Shown: positions 11,537-23,420 of the stretch, one piece after another | Position numbering within the stretch: position 1 is the first letter of the stretch | Layout: every line of letters begins with the position of its first letter | NCBI GenBank assembly: GCA_963556255.1 | Contig: OY744607.1 | Coordinates: 38,764,222 to 38,828,221, forward strand | DNA length: 64,000 nt | Source: Allolobophora icterica | Taxonomy: Eukaryota; Annelida; Clitellata; Crassiclitellata; Lumbricidae | Direction of reading: 5' to 3' | Position numbers and translations under genes: made by a program | The notes under the pieces: model-generated | The model's database searches: none | What the model was told of the DNA's origin: nothing | Seen by the model: only the letters and a program-made list of their open reading frames with translations

Positions 11537-12184
11537 TAATGTCGTGAGAACTAGTTTATGGGAAAAAGTCAAACCGAGCGTACTAGTAAATTATTAATTA
11601 AAGAAACAAGTCTACAGAATCAGCTTAGGCGCATACTCGATTCAGGAAAGAAAAGGATAATTAACTTACTACAATGGAAACTTTGAGTTAACTATAATTC
11701 TGTCTTTGGAAGCGATACCAAGAACCGCCTTATAGCGAGATCGTTTCACGACTTTGTGGACGCTGTAGAAATCTCGAGATGACGGTTACCATAGTTGAAC
11801 TGATTTTGGGGTCGATGTCCCCTACAGCGTTAGATCAGGAATCAGCGTTAACTCGATCTGCAAGTTGTAAATTTCTGTAAAATTTCAATAACTGTGATTA
11901 TTTGAGTTGACCTGATACCTTTCGACGAAGATTCGATTGAAAGAGCAGTTGGCGGAGCATAAATCGAAAGAATTTCGATGAAGAACGACAGATTCTGGAA
12001 GATTTTGCAAAATGTTCAAATGCGTCCATCTCTTTTGAGATCTGAGCTCCGACTGGCAAATCCAGTAGATCGGTACAATACGATGACGCAATCATTACGT
12101 CATTTTGGCTTTTGGCAAAGTTCCAACGTTTGTCATTATTTAGGCTGCAGCCAAAATTAACTGTGTACATGCGTAGATCTAGAA
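11537..12184. other. Unassigned DNA
   Basis: Overlapping open frames of 60-90 codons on both strands (11,885-12,170) show no family motifs. No element ends were recognised. Confidence 0.35.
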
Positions 12185-12300
12185 AGTGTGTCTGTCTGTC
12201 TGTCTGTCTGTATTGTATTGTATTGCATTGTATTGTATTGTATCTAGAAATTTAAAAAGCGCTCTCGCAGAATAACTATTCAGAGGCGCTCTCAGCACTG
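12185..12300 (-). mobile_element. LINE/SINE 3' end with a microsatellite tail
   Basis: A short TGTC run and a (TATTG)n tail (12,210-12,242) are followed by AGAAATTTAAAAAGCGCTC and CAGAGGCGCTCTC. This is the order of tail and GCGC-rich 3' end seen in the better preserved SINEs and LINEs of the window, here on the minus strand. Confidence 0.5.
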
Positions 12301-12561
12301 AAGCCCCGGGGAAACAGAAATGCCTTTAGGGAACGTGAGACCGACGAGGAAAAGCCAGTTTGATACACATACGTAAGCACATACATACAGACAAATAAAA
12401 TGCAGTCAAGGCAGACACGTAGACAGACATGAACATTTCGCCAAGTTTTGAGTCAAATTGGCAAAGTTTCAACGATTGTAATTTAAGTCGAGAAATGTAT
12501 AATTGTGCAAGTTATTCTATGGCGACCCTATATTGTCTCGACCATGCTCACTTTTCAGTGA

Positions 12562-12655
12562 ATTGTTGGGGTGACATCCTTCACCACCGCTACCCGTCTG
12601 AATGGGTGCCTCGCCATTTAAGGTCCCCCTTTAAGGACCGTGTTACCCAACAGAC
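12562..12655. mobile_element. Dispersed ~90-bp MITE-like repeat, copy 1
   Basis: The core ATCCTTCACCACCGCT, then TGAATGGGTGCC and GCCATTTAAGGTCC, is bounded by TGTTGGGGTGA and GTTACCCAACA, which are roughly inverted ends. The same core recurs at 20.23, 44.4/44.67 and 57.15 kb. Confidence 0.55.
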
Positions 12656-12851
12656 GAAATGTCGTCTCGATGTATCTGACTTTAGTTCCATTCGGCTCAG
12701 CTCCTGTGGTCCAAACTTCTCTTCGATCCTCCTTGGTCACCGTAGCTATATGTCGAATCCATAAACACTCAGTCTGCCTGCATCGGTCTGCCAATCAGTC
12801 TGTTTGTCTGTCTATCTGTGCATGTATCTCAGTGTCTGCTAAGATATAGGC

Positions 12852-13133
12852 CTATGTATGTATTATGTATTTATTTATGTATGTATGTATGCATGTATGT
12901 AATTATGTATGTATGTATGTATGTATGTATGTATGCATGTATGTATGTATGTATGTATGTATGCATGTATGTATGTATGTATGTATGTATGTATGTATGT
13001 ATGTATGTATGTATGTATGTATGTATGTATGTATGTATGTATGTATGTATGTATGTATGTATGTATGTATGTATGTATGTATGTATGTATGTATGTATGT
13101 ATGTATGTATGTATGTATGTATGTATGTATTTA
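12852..13133. repeat. ATGT tetranucleotide array
   Basis: About 280 bp of (ATGT)n with occasional GCAT and TTAT variants. Repeat-derived open frames (MYVC and HTYI) are ignored. Confidence 0.97.
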
Positions 13134-13721
13134 CGTAAGCATGTACACATTCCTTCCCCTCCCCAACTGAGCCTTGTTACCTGAAAAGACTACTACATGT
13201 TTTTTTTATGAAATTATAAGACAAAACTAAACAGGTTGTACTTACAGCTGTATGCAGAAACAAAATAATAAACTTCACAGATGCTGAAAATAATCAAGCC
13301 TAATAATCCCAAACAGCTGAAAGAAGCAATTACAGAATTGAATCGGGATTCCGAAATGTTTCGAAAATTGAAAGAACAGCTGTGACTGGCAGTGTGGAAT
13401 TGTAGAAAAAAGACTGAGGGTGGGGTTGAACATTTTATCCGTATTTTGCAAACTGATGTCAACGAAATTTGAAAGCAGCTGATTTAAGCGCTAGCAGTTT
13501 TACAAGTCAGACTCGAATCAAAATCAATTCCTTTGTTGAGAAAATTCAAAAATGCATACATTATACACCAAGGAAATATTTTCTCTTTATCAGCGGCTCA
13601 GATTCAAATAATGCTAAATCACATCTGAGGGGTTGGAAACGACCCTCCCGGGGTGTGCAATGAAGACTTAACTGGGGGTCCTAAGAAAGACTAGGGGGCG
13701 AATTCCCAACCCCCGACAATT
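13134..13721. other. Unassigned DNA
   Basis: No gene or element was recognised. Confidence 0.35.
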
Positions 13722-14386
<665 letters not shown>

Positions 14387-15066
14387 TTCTCCATCCATCC
14401 TTCTGTCATTTATCCATATCTATATATGCATATCTATAATTATATCTATTTCTATCTATCGTTTCTTGCAGATATTCCTTTTTATAGTATAGTGGAAAAG
14501 CTGTCACTGTCTAGCAAATCCAAACTCGTGCATTTGGATGTTCTAATATATATATAATTATATTAACATGCGTAATTCTTGTATGTGTGTATGTATGTAT
14601 TATTATGTTTATTTTTTATGCATGTATATCAGAATAATGTGGCTATACAGATGCATATAATAATGTTTGAGAAATTTCATTTGCGAGTTTTATGGACAGC
14701 AAAGGCCATTGCTTATTGATGAATCGATGTGGCTGCTATACATCCACATGCCTCACTTGCCTCTGCATAATTGCTTGTTTGCTCAATTTGGATGATCGAA
14801 TTCCATCAATGTGCTCCATTTCGCCTGCATATGAGATTTTTCTCCGCCCCGGGGCGATGATCTGGCACAGCAAGGGCGCCAGTTCTTTTCCCCACCCCAA
14901 TTGGGGGGTAAAGGGCAGTCGTGGTCCTTTTACCCCGAGGGCATCGAGGGACAGCTGTTGTTCCGTGGAGCGGGTGACAGTGAGTGGGAACAGACATGCT
15001 TTACTCATTAGGCGTTGAATTACATCGTCAGCGGTCGTGGGGGTTAGACGACCGTGTGGGGACATC
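14387..15066. other. Unassigned DNA
   Basis: Contains AT-rich remains of the ATCT array, then unique sequence. Open frames of about 108 codons on both strands (14,692-15,065) overlap each other and carry no motif I recognise. Confidence 0.35.
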
Positions 15067-15346
15067 CTCTCTGTCTGTCTGTCTATCTGTCTGTCTGTGT
15101 TTGTCCGTCTCTGTCTGTCTTTCTATCTGTCTGTCTTTGTCTATCTTAGTCTTTCCGTCTGTGTTTGTCTGTCTCTGTCTGTCTTTCTGTCCGTCAGCGT
15201 ACGTGTCTGGCTGCCTGTCTATGCCTTTTTGTCTCTGCCTGCCTGTTCATCTCTGTCTGTCTGTCTGTCTGTCTCTACCTGTCTGTTTGTCTCAGCCTGT
15301 GTGTCTGTCTCTGTCTGTCTGTCTATCTGTCTGTCGGTCTGTCTAA
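15067..15346. repeat. CTGT-rich simple repeat
   Basis: Degenerate (CTGT)n with CTCT and TTTGT variants over about 280 bp. The serine/cysteine/leucine-rich open frames here are repeat products. Confidence 0.9.
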
Positions 15347-15586
15347 GGGATGCTTATCGCTGTCTGGATGCTGATGCTGCGGTGGATGCGTCGTATCTCT
15401 ATCGCCCGTTGTGTAGTTACTGATGGTTTTGCATTGAGCTCTCCAGGGTCTCTCAATGGCCATTGTCTTGAATTCAGCGCTTCTTGACGGTGTCCTGCTT
15501 CACACTGTGAATCCAAGCACAGGAAGGAGGAACACGAGGAAGTAGATGAGAGGGAAAAGGAGGAATAAGAGGAGGATGAAGAGACA

Positions 15587-15655
15587 GATGAAGAAGAAGA
15601 AGAAGAAGAAGAAGAAGAAGAAGAAGAAGAAGAAGAAGAAGAAGAAGAAGAAGAC
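15587..15655. repeat. GAA/AAG trinucleotide array
   Basis: About 23 uninterrupted AAG units, preceded by an AGG/GGA-rich purine tract from 15,520. Confidence 0.95.
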
Positions 15656-15792
15656 TGAAGGAGCAGGAAGAAAGAGAGAAAGCGACTCCAATCGTCCTAA
15701 GGCCATTGAATGCCATGGTCAGCTGCCTTCAACACAATCTCAGATCTACGAGAATAGCGATACGCACAAATATGCATGTACAAGCACTATAA

Positions 15793-15832
15793 AAGCACGT
15801 GTTTATATATATATATATATAAACACGTGCTT
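15793..15832. repeat. Perfect 40-bp palindrome with CACGTG boxes
   Basis: AAGCACGTGTTTATATATAT is followed immediately by its exact reverse complement, giving a 40-bp perfect palindrome with a CACGTG hexamer in each arm and an AT centre. An AT repeat continues to 15,850. It could form a cruciform. The E-box reading is a word match only. Confidence 0.8.
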
Positions 15833-15850
15833 ACATATATATATATATGA

Positions 15851-16449
15851 TATATACAGTCGCTTGTCTGCATGTTGTCTTACCGTGTGTAGTGGATTAG
15901 GATAGGTTGCACGTTTTATGGTAATATGCTGGAAAACCTCTTGGGTATTTAAGGCTGTACAGCTGTGTGTACGTCAATCATCTCTGACATGGCGACGTCT
16001 TTAAATAAACATATTATCACAATGTCAGCGTGAGACTGGGTTTAGGTTTTGTCCTGTTGAGGTTGTGTTTCCGTATTAGCTGCCAGTCTCAAAACATGTA
16101 TTAGAGTTTTCTCCGTGTTTTGATGACACTTGCTAATTTTCGTACCAGAGGTGTTCGGTGTCTTCCCGGCTAAGCTGGTTACGTCGCCAGGTTGGCTGAT
16201 CCAATGTTCCATTCTTCGTCTTCTCGTTGAAGGCATATTTTCGCACGCATATATATAGCGCAATAAAAGGCCATTTGACATAAACCATTCATCTTTTCCC
16301 ATTCCCTAGGGCCTAGAAGATTATATATATATACACAGATATATATTACATGGTTGTTATATATCGCGCACACTGTTCTCGTAATGTGCGCATAAAGTGT
16401 TGCATGTTGACGCGGACACAATTGGTTCATTCGTTCATTCATTCATTCG
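15851..16449. other. Unassigned DNA
   Basis: Contains a short ATTC run (about 16,428-16,447) and an AT-rich stretch near 16,320. No gene was recognised. Confidence 0.35.
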
Positions 16450-16700
16450 TCCAGAGGACTTATATAGCGCCCCTCCAAGATCCCTATATATCTCAGAGGC
16501 GCTCCCAGCCCAATTCCGATGATAAAGAACAACTTTCAAGTGCTTTTAAAAATGTATGGAAATTCCCTAGTAAAACGAATAAGCAGATCTGAAGGAAGGT
16601 TATTCCACGTGGTCGATCCAACCTCTGAAACAACTTCACACATGTAAAGGTAACAAGGTAATAAAGTAATAAGATCTGGTAACAAAACAATGCTGGTTAC
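16450..16700 (-). mobile_element. L2/CR1-like LINE 3' fragment
   Basis: Next to a TATAGCGCCCC / CAGAGGCGCTCCC 3'-end motif, the minus strand reads STTWNNLPSDLLIR followed by FPYIFKST. This resembles the conserved extreme C-terminus of L2/CR1-type ORF2 proteins (WNxLPxxLR, then FKxxLK). It is a severely 5'-truncated remnant. Confidence 0.6.
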
Positions 16701-17639
16701 AAAGGATGCTAATATAACCAAGATGAAAGAGATGAACTAAACCATGACATTGAAGAACTGACATGTAGAAGATATGCCTAAAAACTGACCAGTGAATAGC
16801 CAGCGAGGGCGATGGATTTAAAGTCCACTATCTGACACCTTTCTTCGCTGACCATTAAACAACAATAGCCGCAACGTTACAGGTTCATACAAGAAACTGT
16901 TGGACAACGCATAACCTCTTTATCAAGCGTTACATTATGGTCGGCCGTTACAGAGCGTTAGCTTTAAAAGAACGTCGCTGGTTTATAATTGGCTGAAGTC
17001 GGCGAAGGACACGTCGTCTTCTCTGGTTGTTCTCCGGTGCAGTTCCATTATTATTCACGGATTACCGAGGTGGAGAAAGTCCCTCTCCTCGGTCGCCGAG
17101 GTGTCCTCACCAGATGGCGCGAGAGACCCGCGCCACCACGCGGCCAATTAGGCGCAAAATGATGAATGGATACACGAAGGGAGCGATGTTGTGTCGTCGA
17201 CACCTTCTAATGATTAACCCCTCGGCGCGTGTGGCACGTCAACCAAGCTGGGGAAGTAGACGTACCCCGGAGGCAGGACTCAGACGAATTCAGAGGCACG
17301 AAAGAGCTTCTTTCTAGTGCACGATAGAAACTCATGTTTCTGGTTTGCGCAAGGAAGAATCCTAGCAGACGAAATTGTCGGAAATCTAGAGCTCATACTA
17401 AGTACTAGATTCTTAGAGTACATAATTTATAGTCTTCGCGTGGAATATTAGACCGTATAGTCATTGTATTAATTAGTGTACTGACTATTGTCAACCCAGA
17501 GGTAGGAGGGAGTTGAAGTTTACATTTTTCCCGACAGGAGAGAGAGATTTTTTATGTTTATACACCAAGAGCTTCATCTGGCGAACTAAGCTATTAAATG
17601 AATTACAATAACAGTAAAAACTTCATTTGCCAGTGTAAA
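16701..17639. other. Unassigned DNA with a CpG-rich block
   Basis: Positions about 16,980-17,320 are richer in GC and CpG than their surroundings, and a TTTATAATTGG word lies at 16,982. It lies upstream of the RASD-type exon on the same strand, so it could hold a promoter or 5' exon. I found no Ras P-loop sequence in it. Confidence 0.3.
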
Positions 17640-18030
<391 letters not shown>

Positions 18031-18159
18031 CACAAAAATTACTGACCGATCGCCTTCATATGCAAAGAAAATGAAGTCGCTAACACTTAACTTGTAAGCA
18101 GCCTATGGGTGTTGGCTTAAGGCACCGCATTCTCCCCTACTCTCTTTTCCTCTCCTCCC

Positions 18160-18312
18160 CTCTCTCTGTCTTTGTCTGTCTGTCTGTCTGTATGTATGTC
18201 TGTCTGTTCTCCTTCTCTCTGTCTGTCTCTGTCTGTCTTTGTGTCTGTCTGTCTGTCTGTCTGCCTTCCTGCCTGTCTGTCTGTCTGTCTGTCTCTATCT
18301 CTCTCTCTCATT
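18160..18312. repeat. TGTC/CTGT simple repeat
   Basis: Degenerate (CTGT)n with CTTC interruptions over about 150 bp. Confidence 0.88.
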
Positions 18313-18496
18313 CCAGATTCAGTGTGACAATACCTACTGGCGTTCTTGTTGTAAAACATGCACATGGATTTCGCTTTCTTTTTCTTTTGACCGTTAAGTA
18401 TAAGCATACAGCGCACATAAGCTGTTGAATAAATGGCGAATGTCATTTCGATTAGGAAGCATTCGGGTATATGAGAATGTATTACTTAAGCTATGC

Positions 18497-18498
<2 letters not shown>

Positions 18499-18540
<42 letters not shown>

Positions 18541-18545
18541 ATATG
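18499..18545. repeat. AT dinucleotide run
   Basis: (AT)n of about 32 bp running into GTATGTAT. Confidence 0.9.
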
Positions 18546-18696
18546 CGTGTGTATTATCTTTACGAGAGCCCATTGAAGTAATTTTTTGTCGTCTGCGTAA
18601 TATGCCATAGCAAAAGCTACCCCCTGACATCCAATAGTTCTTTGAGGTAGGGTTAGCAGGCCATGTGTGCATGCGAGTCTTTCAGTCGACATAAAA

Positions 18697-18764
18697 GAGG
18701 CGATTGAAGAGGCGGTTGAAGAGGTGATTGAAGAGGTGATTGAAGAGGCGATGGAAGAGTTGGT
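18697..18764. repeat. 12-bp minisatellite, five to six units
   Basis: GAGGCGATTGAA-type 12-mers (GAGGCGGTTGAA, GAGGTGATTGAA twice, GAGGCGATGGAA). The period is a multiple of three and keeps a frame open (EEAI/EEVI), but the frame runs into a CTG/GAT repeat and lacks splice or family support. Confidence 0.8.
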
Positions 18765-18954
18765 TCCAAGTGGAATTCCCTTCGCCTTTCAGCGGATTGA
18801 TTTAAGCCGCACGCAACGACATTCTTTGACAAAACCAGCCCAGCGTCTATGGCCTCCTGACGACGTATGGTCATTGGTCAGTCCGAATGGTCACTTCCGG
18901 CCACTCGACGTGGCTCTCTTTTTCTCCTCGACTAATTTATGTATGCGTGACTAC

Positions 18955-18961
18955 TGCTGCC

Positions 18962-19003
<42 letters not shown>

Positions 19004-19026
19004 AATGATGATGATGATGATGATGA
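18955..19026. repeat. CTG array followed by GAT array
   Basis: About 14 (CTG) units are followed directly by six (GAT) units. Confidence 0.92.
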
Positions 19027-19734
19027 CGTAGCACACTGTACACAATTTTTCGTGTCCACTTAGATTAAGGCGTAATAGTCCATGACCTTCTGACCTATCC
19101 AGGGAATATTTTAAGAAATTTCCACTGTTGGGGATATCATGAAAAAGGGCATTTTCGTGCGTAATTTTAAGTCAAAAGCACTGAATCAGAGAAACATGGG
19201 AGACATATATTTTAAATATTTGAACTTTCAATCAGTCAAATTATCAAAATGAACTCATTATTAATGAGGATTTCAACTTCAAGCCTCATGGTCATAATAA
19301 AATAAAATAATTTCATCATTTCATCATTGGTGGGGACTAGTGGGGGACTAAAAAGGGCGAATTTCTCTGGTCGGGAAAAGGGCAAGGACTAGTGGGGAAT
19401 TTGAAAGGACTGGTGGAGAAATTTCTCCACCAGTCAACATGCTAAAAAAATGCCATGGACCTATCGGAATTCAATATGGCTGCCCCAACGGATTATGATT
19501 ATGATTTTAAGTGAAGCGGCCATCGATTGATACCTTGGATATTATAATAACGGCGCTATAGAAGTGATTGGATTAGATTACGAATCTAGGTAAATTCGCC
19601 TCTCCCCTCCTTAACTTCTGGTCCGGCAAGTGTTTATAGGCGTCATAATCGCGATGATGAAAACCATAATTCCAGATAAGCAGGTCGGTTCACTTTGCCT
19701 GACCAGGTTGATTTGATATTTTTAGGTGAATTTT
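19027..19734. other. Unassigned DNA
   Basis: Holds a probable LINE 3' tail near 19,555-19,580 (GCGCTATAGAAGTGATTGGATTAG), like those near 29.6 and 58.4 kb. A short direct repeat around GACTAGTGGGG lies at 19,330-19,400. Confidence 0.4.
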
Positions 19735-19890
19735 TCCTTATTGCTTATTTTTTTATATATATAATTTGTTCCTTATTGCTTATTTTTTTATAGGTGATTT
19801 GTTACTTATCGCTCATTTTTTTGTAGGAGATTTGTTCTTTATCGCTCATTTTTTGTCAGTGATTTTTTGCTGATCGTTACTTTGTGTGCA
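19735..19890. repeat. Diverged 31-bp units of the RASD-intron minisatellite
   Basis: Four to five degraded units such as TTTTATAGGTGATTTG and TTTGTAGGAGATTTG, each followed by a TATCGCTCA-type variant of the TGATCGTTTA segment. They are related to the main array at 20,583 but separated from it by about 700 bp of other sequence. Confidence 0.75.
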
Positions 19891-20582
19891 ACTGGTTCTG
19901 ACCATCTACTTGTTTGTAGATGAATATTGTTCGTGATAGTCACTTTCTATTTGTCAAATTATATAGCGCCCCCTACAGATAAACTACTCGGGGGTCTCGG
20001 CATTAATAGCTGAGTTTAAAGACAACGAGCTGCAGCAGTTCTACTAGGCCTATATTCCTCAGCCACATGGCCCGGTTAGTTGCATCGATAAGAGCATAGG
20101 GCCTACATCCCATGGGCCTCTGTGCGTGAGAATGCCGGCTCGCATATCGATTGTATCGTTGTGGCTTATTTCAGAGATTTAAATCTCGGGCTATATAGCT
20201 CGATCCGTACACGAGGACCTTAGATCTATGGCTTGGCACCCATTCAAACGAGCAGCGGTAGTAAAGGATCTCGCTTTGCTAGCATCTCCATGGGTATTAG
20301 ATGGAACCCTTGTGGCCTCTATATGGATCCCATTTGGGAATATGGGTTCTATGTGGGCTCCATGTGGGCATGCTGGCAGTGGTGTACCCGATCAATTCAT
20401 CTAAAAAAGAGCAGGGTCGAGGCCATACGGTTGCTATAGAAAACATGTAGCCTACATTTGCACTCATAAGGCTAGATTTACCTGAGTTAAAAATAGGTTG
20501 AAGCCTATTGATTGTTTGTTTACTTGAAACACCTGCTATTAAATAGTATTTCGTTTGTTAGTGCACGATCTATTCTTGAATG
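19891..20582. other. Intronic DNA with one dispersed repeat
   Basis: Carries a copy of the 90-bp MITE-like repeat in reverse orientation at about 20,215-20,290 (GGCACCCATTCAAACGAGCAGCGG). A TATAGCGCCCCCT LINE-end-like motif lies at 19,961. Otherwise unassigned. Confidence 0.45.
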
Positions 20583-21861
20583 TGTGTTTGTAGGCGATTT
20601 GTTTCTGATCATTTATTTTCGTTGGTGTTTTGTTTCTGATCGTTTATGTTCGTAGGAGATTTGTTTCTGATCGTTTATTTTCGTTGGTGTTTTGTGTCTG
20701 ATCGTTTATGTTCGAAGGAGATTTGTTTCTGATCGTTTATTTTCGTAGGTGATTTGTTTCTGATCGTTTATTTTCGTAGGAGATTTGTTTCTGATCGTTT
20801 ATTTTCGTAGGTGATTTGTTTCTGATCGTTTATTTCCGTAGGAGATTTGTTTCTGATCGTTTATTTTCGTAGGTGATTTGTTTCTGATCGTTTATTTTCG
20901 TAGGAGATTTGTTTCTGATCGTTTATTTTCGTTGGTGTTTTGTTTCTGATCGTTTATGTTCGTAGGAGATTTGTTTCTGATCGTATATTTTCGTTGGTGT
21001 TTTGTTTCTGATCGTTTATTTTCGATGGTGTTTTGTTTCTGACCGTTTATGTTCGTAGGAAATTTGTTTCTGATCGTTTATTTCCGTAGGAGATTTGTTT
21101 CTGATCGTTTATTTCCGTAGGAGATTTGTTTCTGATCATTTATTTCCGTAGGAGATTTGTTTCTGATCGTTTATTTTCGTTGGTGTTTTGTTTCTGATCG
21201 TTTATGTTCGTAGGAGATTTGTTTCTGATCGTTTATTTCCGTAGGAGATTTGTTTCTGATCTTTTATTTCCGTAGGAGATTTGTTTCTGATCGTTTATTT
21301 CCGTAGGAGATTTGTTTCTGATCGTTTATTTCCTTAGATTTGTCTCTGATCGTTTATTTTCGTTGGTGATTTGTTTCTGATCGTTTATGTTCGTAGGAGA
21401 TTTGTTTCTGATCGTTTATTTTCGTAGGAGATTTGTTTCTGATCGTTTATGTTCGTAGGAGATTTGTTTCTGATCGTTTATTTTCGTAGGTGATTTGTTT
21501 CTGATCGTTTATTTTCGTAGGAGATTTCTTTCTGATCGTTTGTTTTCGTTGGTGTTTTGTTTCTGATCGTTTATGTTCGTAGGAGATTTGTTTCTGATCG
21601 TTTATTTTCGTTGGTGTTTTGTTTCTGATCGTTTATGTTCGTAGGAGATTTGTTTCTGATCGTTTATTTCCGTAGGAGATTTGTTTCTGATCGTTAATTT
21701 TCGTTGGTGATTTGTTTCTTATCGTTTATGTTCGTAGGAGATTTGTTTCTGATCGTTTATGTTCGTAGGAGATTTGTTTCTGATCGTTTATGTTCGTAGG
21801 AGATTTGTTTCTGATCGTTTATTTTCGTAAGTGATTTGTTTCTGATCGTCTATTTTCGTAG
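20583..21861. repeat. 31-bp minisatellite built on a splice acceptor, about 42 units
   Basis: The 31-bp unit is TTTATTTTCGTAG plus GTGATTTGTTTCTGATCG. The array abuts the RASD-type coding exon. The last unit is the real intron-exon junction: pyrimidine-rich tail, AG at 21,860-21,861, then GT GAT TTG TTT CTG ATC, which encodes the conserved (G)DLFLI of the GTPase. So each unit holds a copy of the 3' splice site plus the first 18 bp of the exon. Many units keep TAG; a subset reads CGTTGGTGTTTT and has lost the AG. Units close to the exon also share its TCTAT variant. Confidence 0.93.
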
Positions 21862-22454
21862 GTGATTTGTTTCTGATCGTCTATGCCATCGACAGCAGAC
21901 AGAGCTTCGAAGAAGCGGGCAGACTTCAGCAGCAAGTGTTCCAGGCCAAACTGGGGCAGGTCTCCTCTCCCTCAACCCTCGGGGTCCACTCGCGGGCCAG
22001 AAACAAGCAATTCGTTCCGATGGTCATCGTCGGCAACAAGAGTGACCGCGACGCTGACCGCGTAGTGGACACGTCCGAGCTTCGTCAGCTGACCGACGCC
22101 TTTCCGGGCAGCTGCGACGGAATCGAAACGTCAGCCAAGCGGAACGTCAACATTGAGGAGGTATTCCTTAAGCTCTTCTACCTGGCCAAGCTGCCCGTTG
22201 AGATGAGTCCGTCACAGCACCGGCGCATTCAACCGGGCAGCTTCGTATCCCTGCACAGTCCACAGACGAGCCGACGCCTCATGTCCCTTCGCAGGCGACT
22301 AAGTGACGCCTATGGGGTCGTTGCGATGAACGCCCGACGTCCGAGCATACGAACAGACCTACTGACTCTGCAGACGAGACAGAACAAGCAGGCGGACGGC
22401 GGAGGAGATCTGGACTTCAACCGCAGGGATCTCGCCAAGTGCATCGTCCAGTAG
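21862..22454 (+). CDS. RASD (Dexras1/Rhes)-type Ras GTPase, last coding exon
   Basis: Membrane-anchored small GTPases of the RASD family act in G-protein and cAMP signalling in animals; that role is family knowledge. The exon starts after AG at 21,861 with two bases completing a Gly codon, then reads DLFLIVYAIDSRQSFEEA, like the beta-4/alpha-3 region of RASD1. Visible next are the G4 motif NKSD, the G5 motif ETSAK, and the family-specific stretches AKLPVEMSP and RRPSIRTDL. It ends in the prenylation box CIVQ and a TAG stop. The 196 residues cover the C-terminal half; human RASD1 is about 280 residues. The exon(s) with P-loop, switch I and DTSG were not found upstream in the window. A 31-bp minisatellite fills the end of the preceding intron. 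The long C-terminal extension separates it from ordinary Ras, Rap or Di-Ras. Confidence 0.9.
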
Positions 22455-22794
22455 CAACGACCAAAGTTACCAAGAACTGCAGAAGAACCGAAAGATAGTT
22501 CATTAGATCTAAGAGATCTAAACTGGGTTCAAGGCAGAGGCGGATTTAATAAACTGTCGCCCCGGCCAATATTTTTGCCGCCCTAATATTTCTAATATTT
22601 ATGCTTTAAATTTAAACTTTAACTAATATCGTTTTAATTATATTTATTTATTGTCGTCTCGCTCGCAGCTTTAAATTAAATTTAATCTTCGATTTACATT
22701 TTTAATTTTTGTCACACTTGGAATGTTCTGCCCCTTACATAGCCTTGTAGAATATCCTCCACTGGTCAAGGTGTAGCCTAGCTGGTCCCAAAGT
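22455..22794 (+). other. 3' flank of the RASD-type gene
   Basis: An AATAAA word at about 22,547, some 95 bp past the stop, could be the polyadenylation signal. It lies within sequence (GCAGAGGCGGATTT...) that resembles the end of a hAT-type element, so it may be transposon-derived. AT-rich sequence follows. Confidence 0.4.
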
Positions 22795-22972
22795 AGACTG
22801 GAAACCATGGCAACAAATTGTAAACCGGATGCATGTTGGTCCAATAAATAGCCTGGAAACCATAGCAACCAGTTGTTAACCTAATGCAAACTGGTCCCAG
22901 AATACTGAATACATTTAAAACCATAGCAACTAATTGTTAACCAAATGCACTAAGCTGGTTCCCGCGACTTTT
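22795..22972. repeat. Diverged tandem repeat, three units of about 55-61 bp
   Basis: The words AACCATAGCAAC, TTGTTAACC and ATGCA(AA)CTGGTCC recur in order three times with substitutions and length changes. Confidence 0.7.
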
Positions 22973-23420
22973 CTCTTATTTGGGCGCTGTAGAAATCTTG
23001 AGATTACGATTGCCTCTTTGAAAATGACCTACAACGACAACTCAGGAAAGTGACATTCGACGTCATGTCAACATCAACTGGCGCCACCATACGACTGTAA
23101 ACGACATCCGTTCCGTTGGTTTCTATCTTTCCAAGTTCCCTTTCCATGCTCACGTATACCTCATACATCCATCTGGAAACTTCTCCATATTGACAACACA
23201 AACATCAACTTGCAGTTATAGAACTACATTATTCTCTATATAGAATTGATCGTCTAATGAATTAAAAGTTCTTTGCAAACTATGAGTTCGTTTCTTGTTT
23301 GCTTTAGGCCCCTAGAGTATTTTAAAATGGCAGAGGCCCTCCCATGATTAGAACGGATCTAAGCTACTGAAAAGAAGTAGGGTACCACAGAAGTCTGGCT
23401 AAACGTCAATCAAAACACTT
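22973..23420. other. Unassigned DNA
   Basis: No gene, element or tandem repeat was recognised. Confidence 0.35.

Noticed and set aside
18667..19005. 112-codon frame with EEAIEEAVEE repeats
   Set aside because: It comprises a 12-bp minisatellite, unique sequence and a CTG run; no splice sites or family support.
20583..21861. CRISPR-like repeat-spacer array
   Set aside because: Units are directly adjacent 31-mers with no spacers, and the unit matches the adjoining splice junction.
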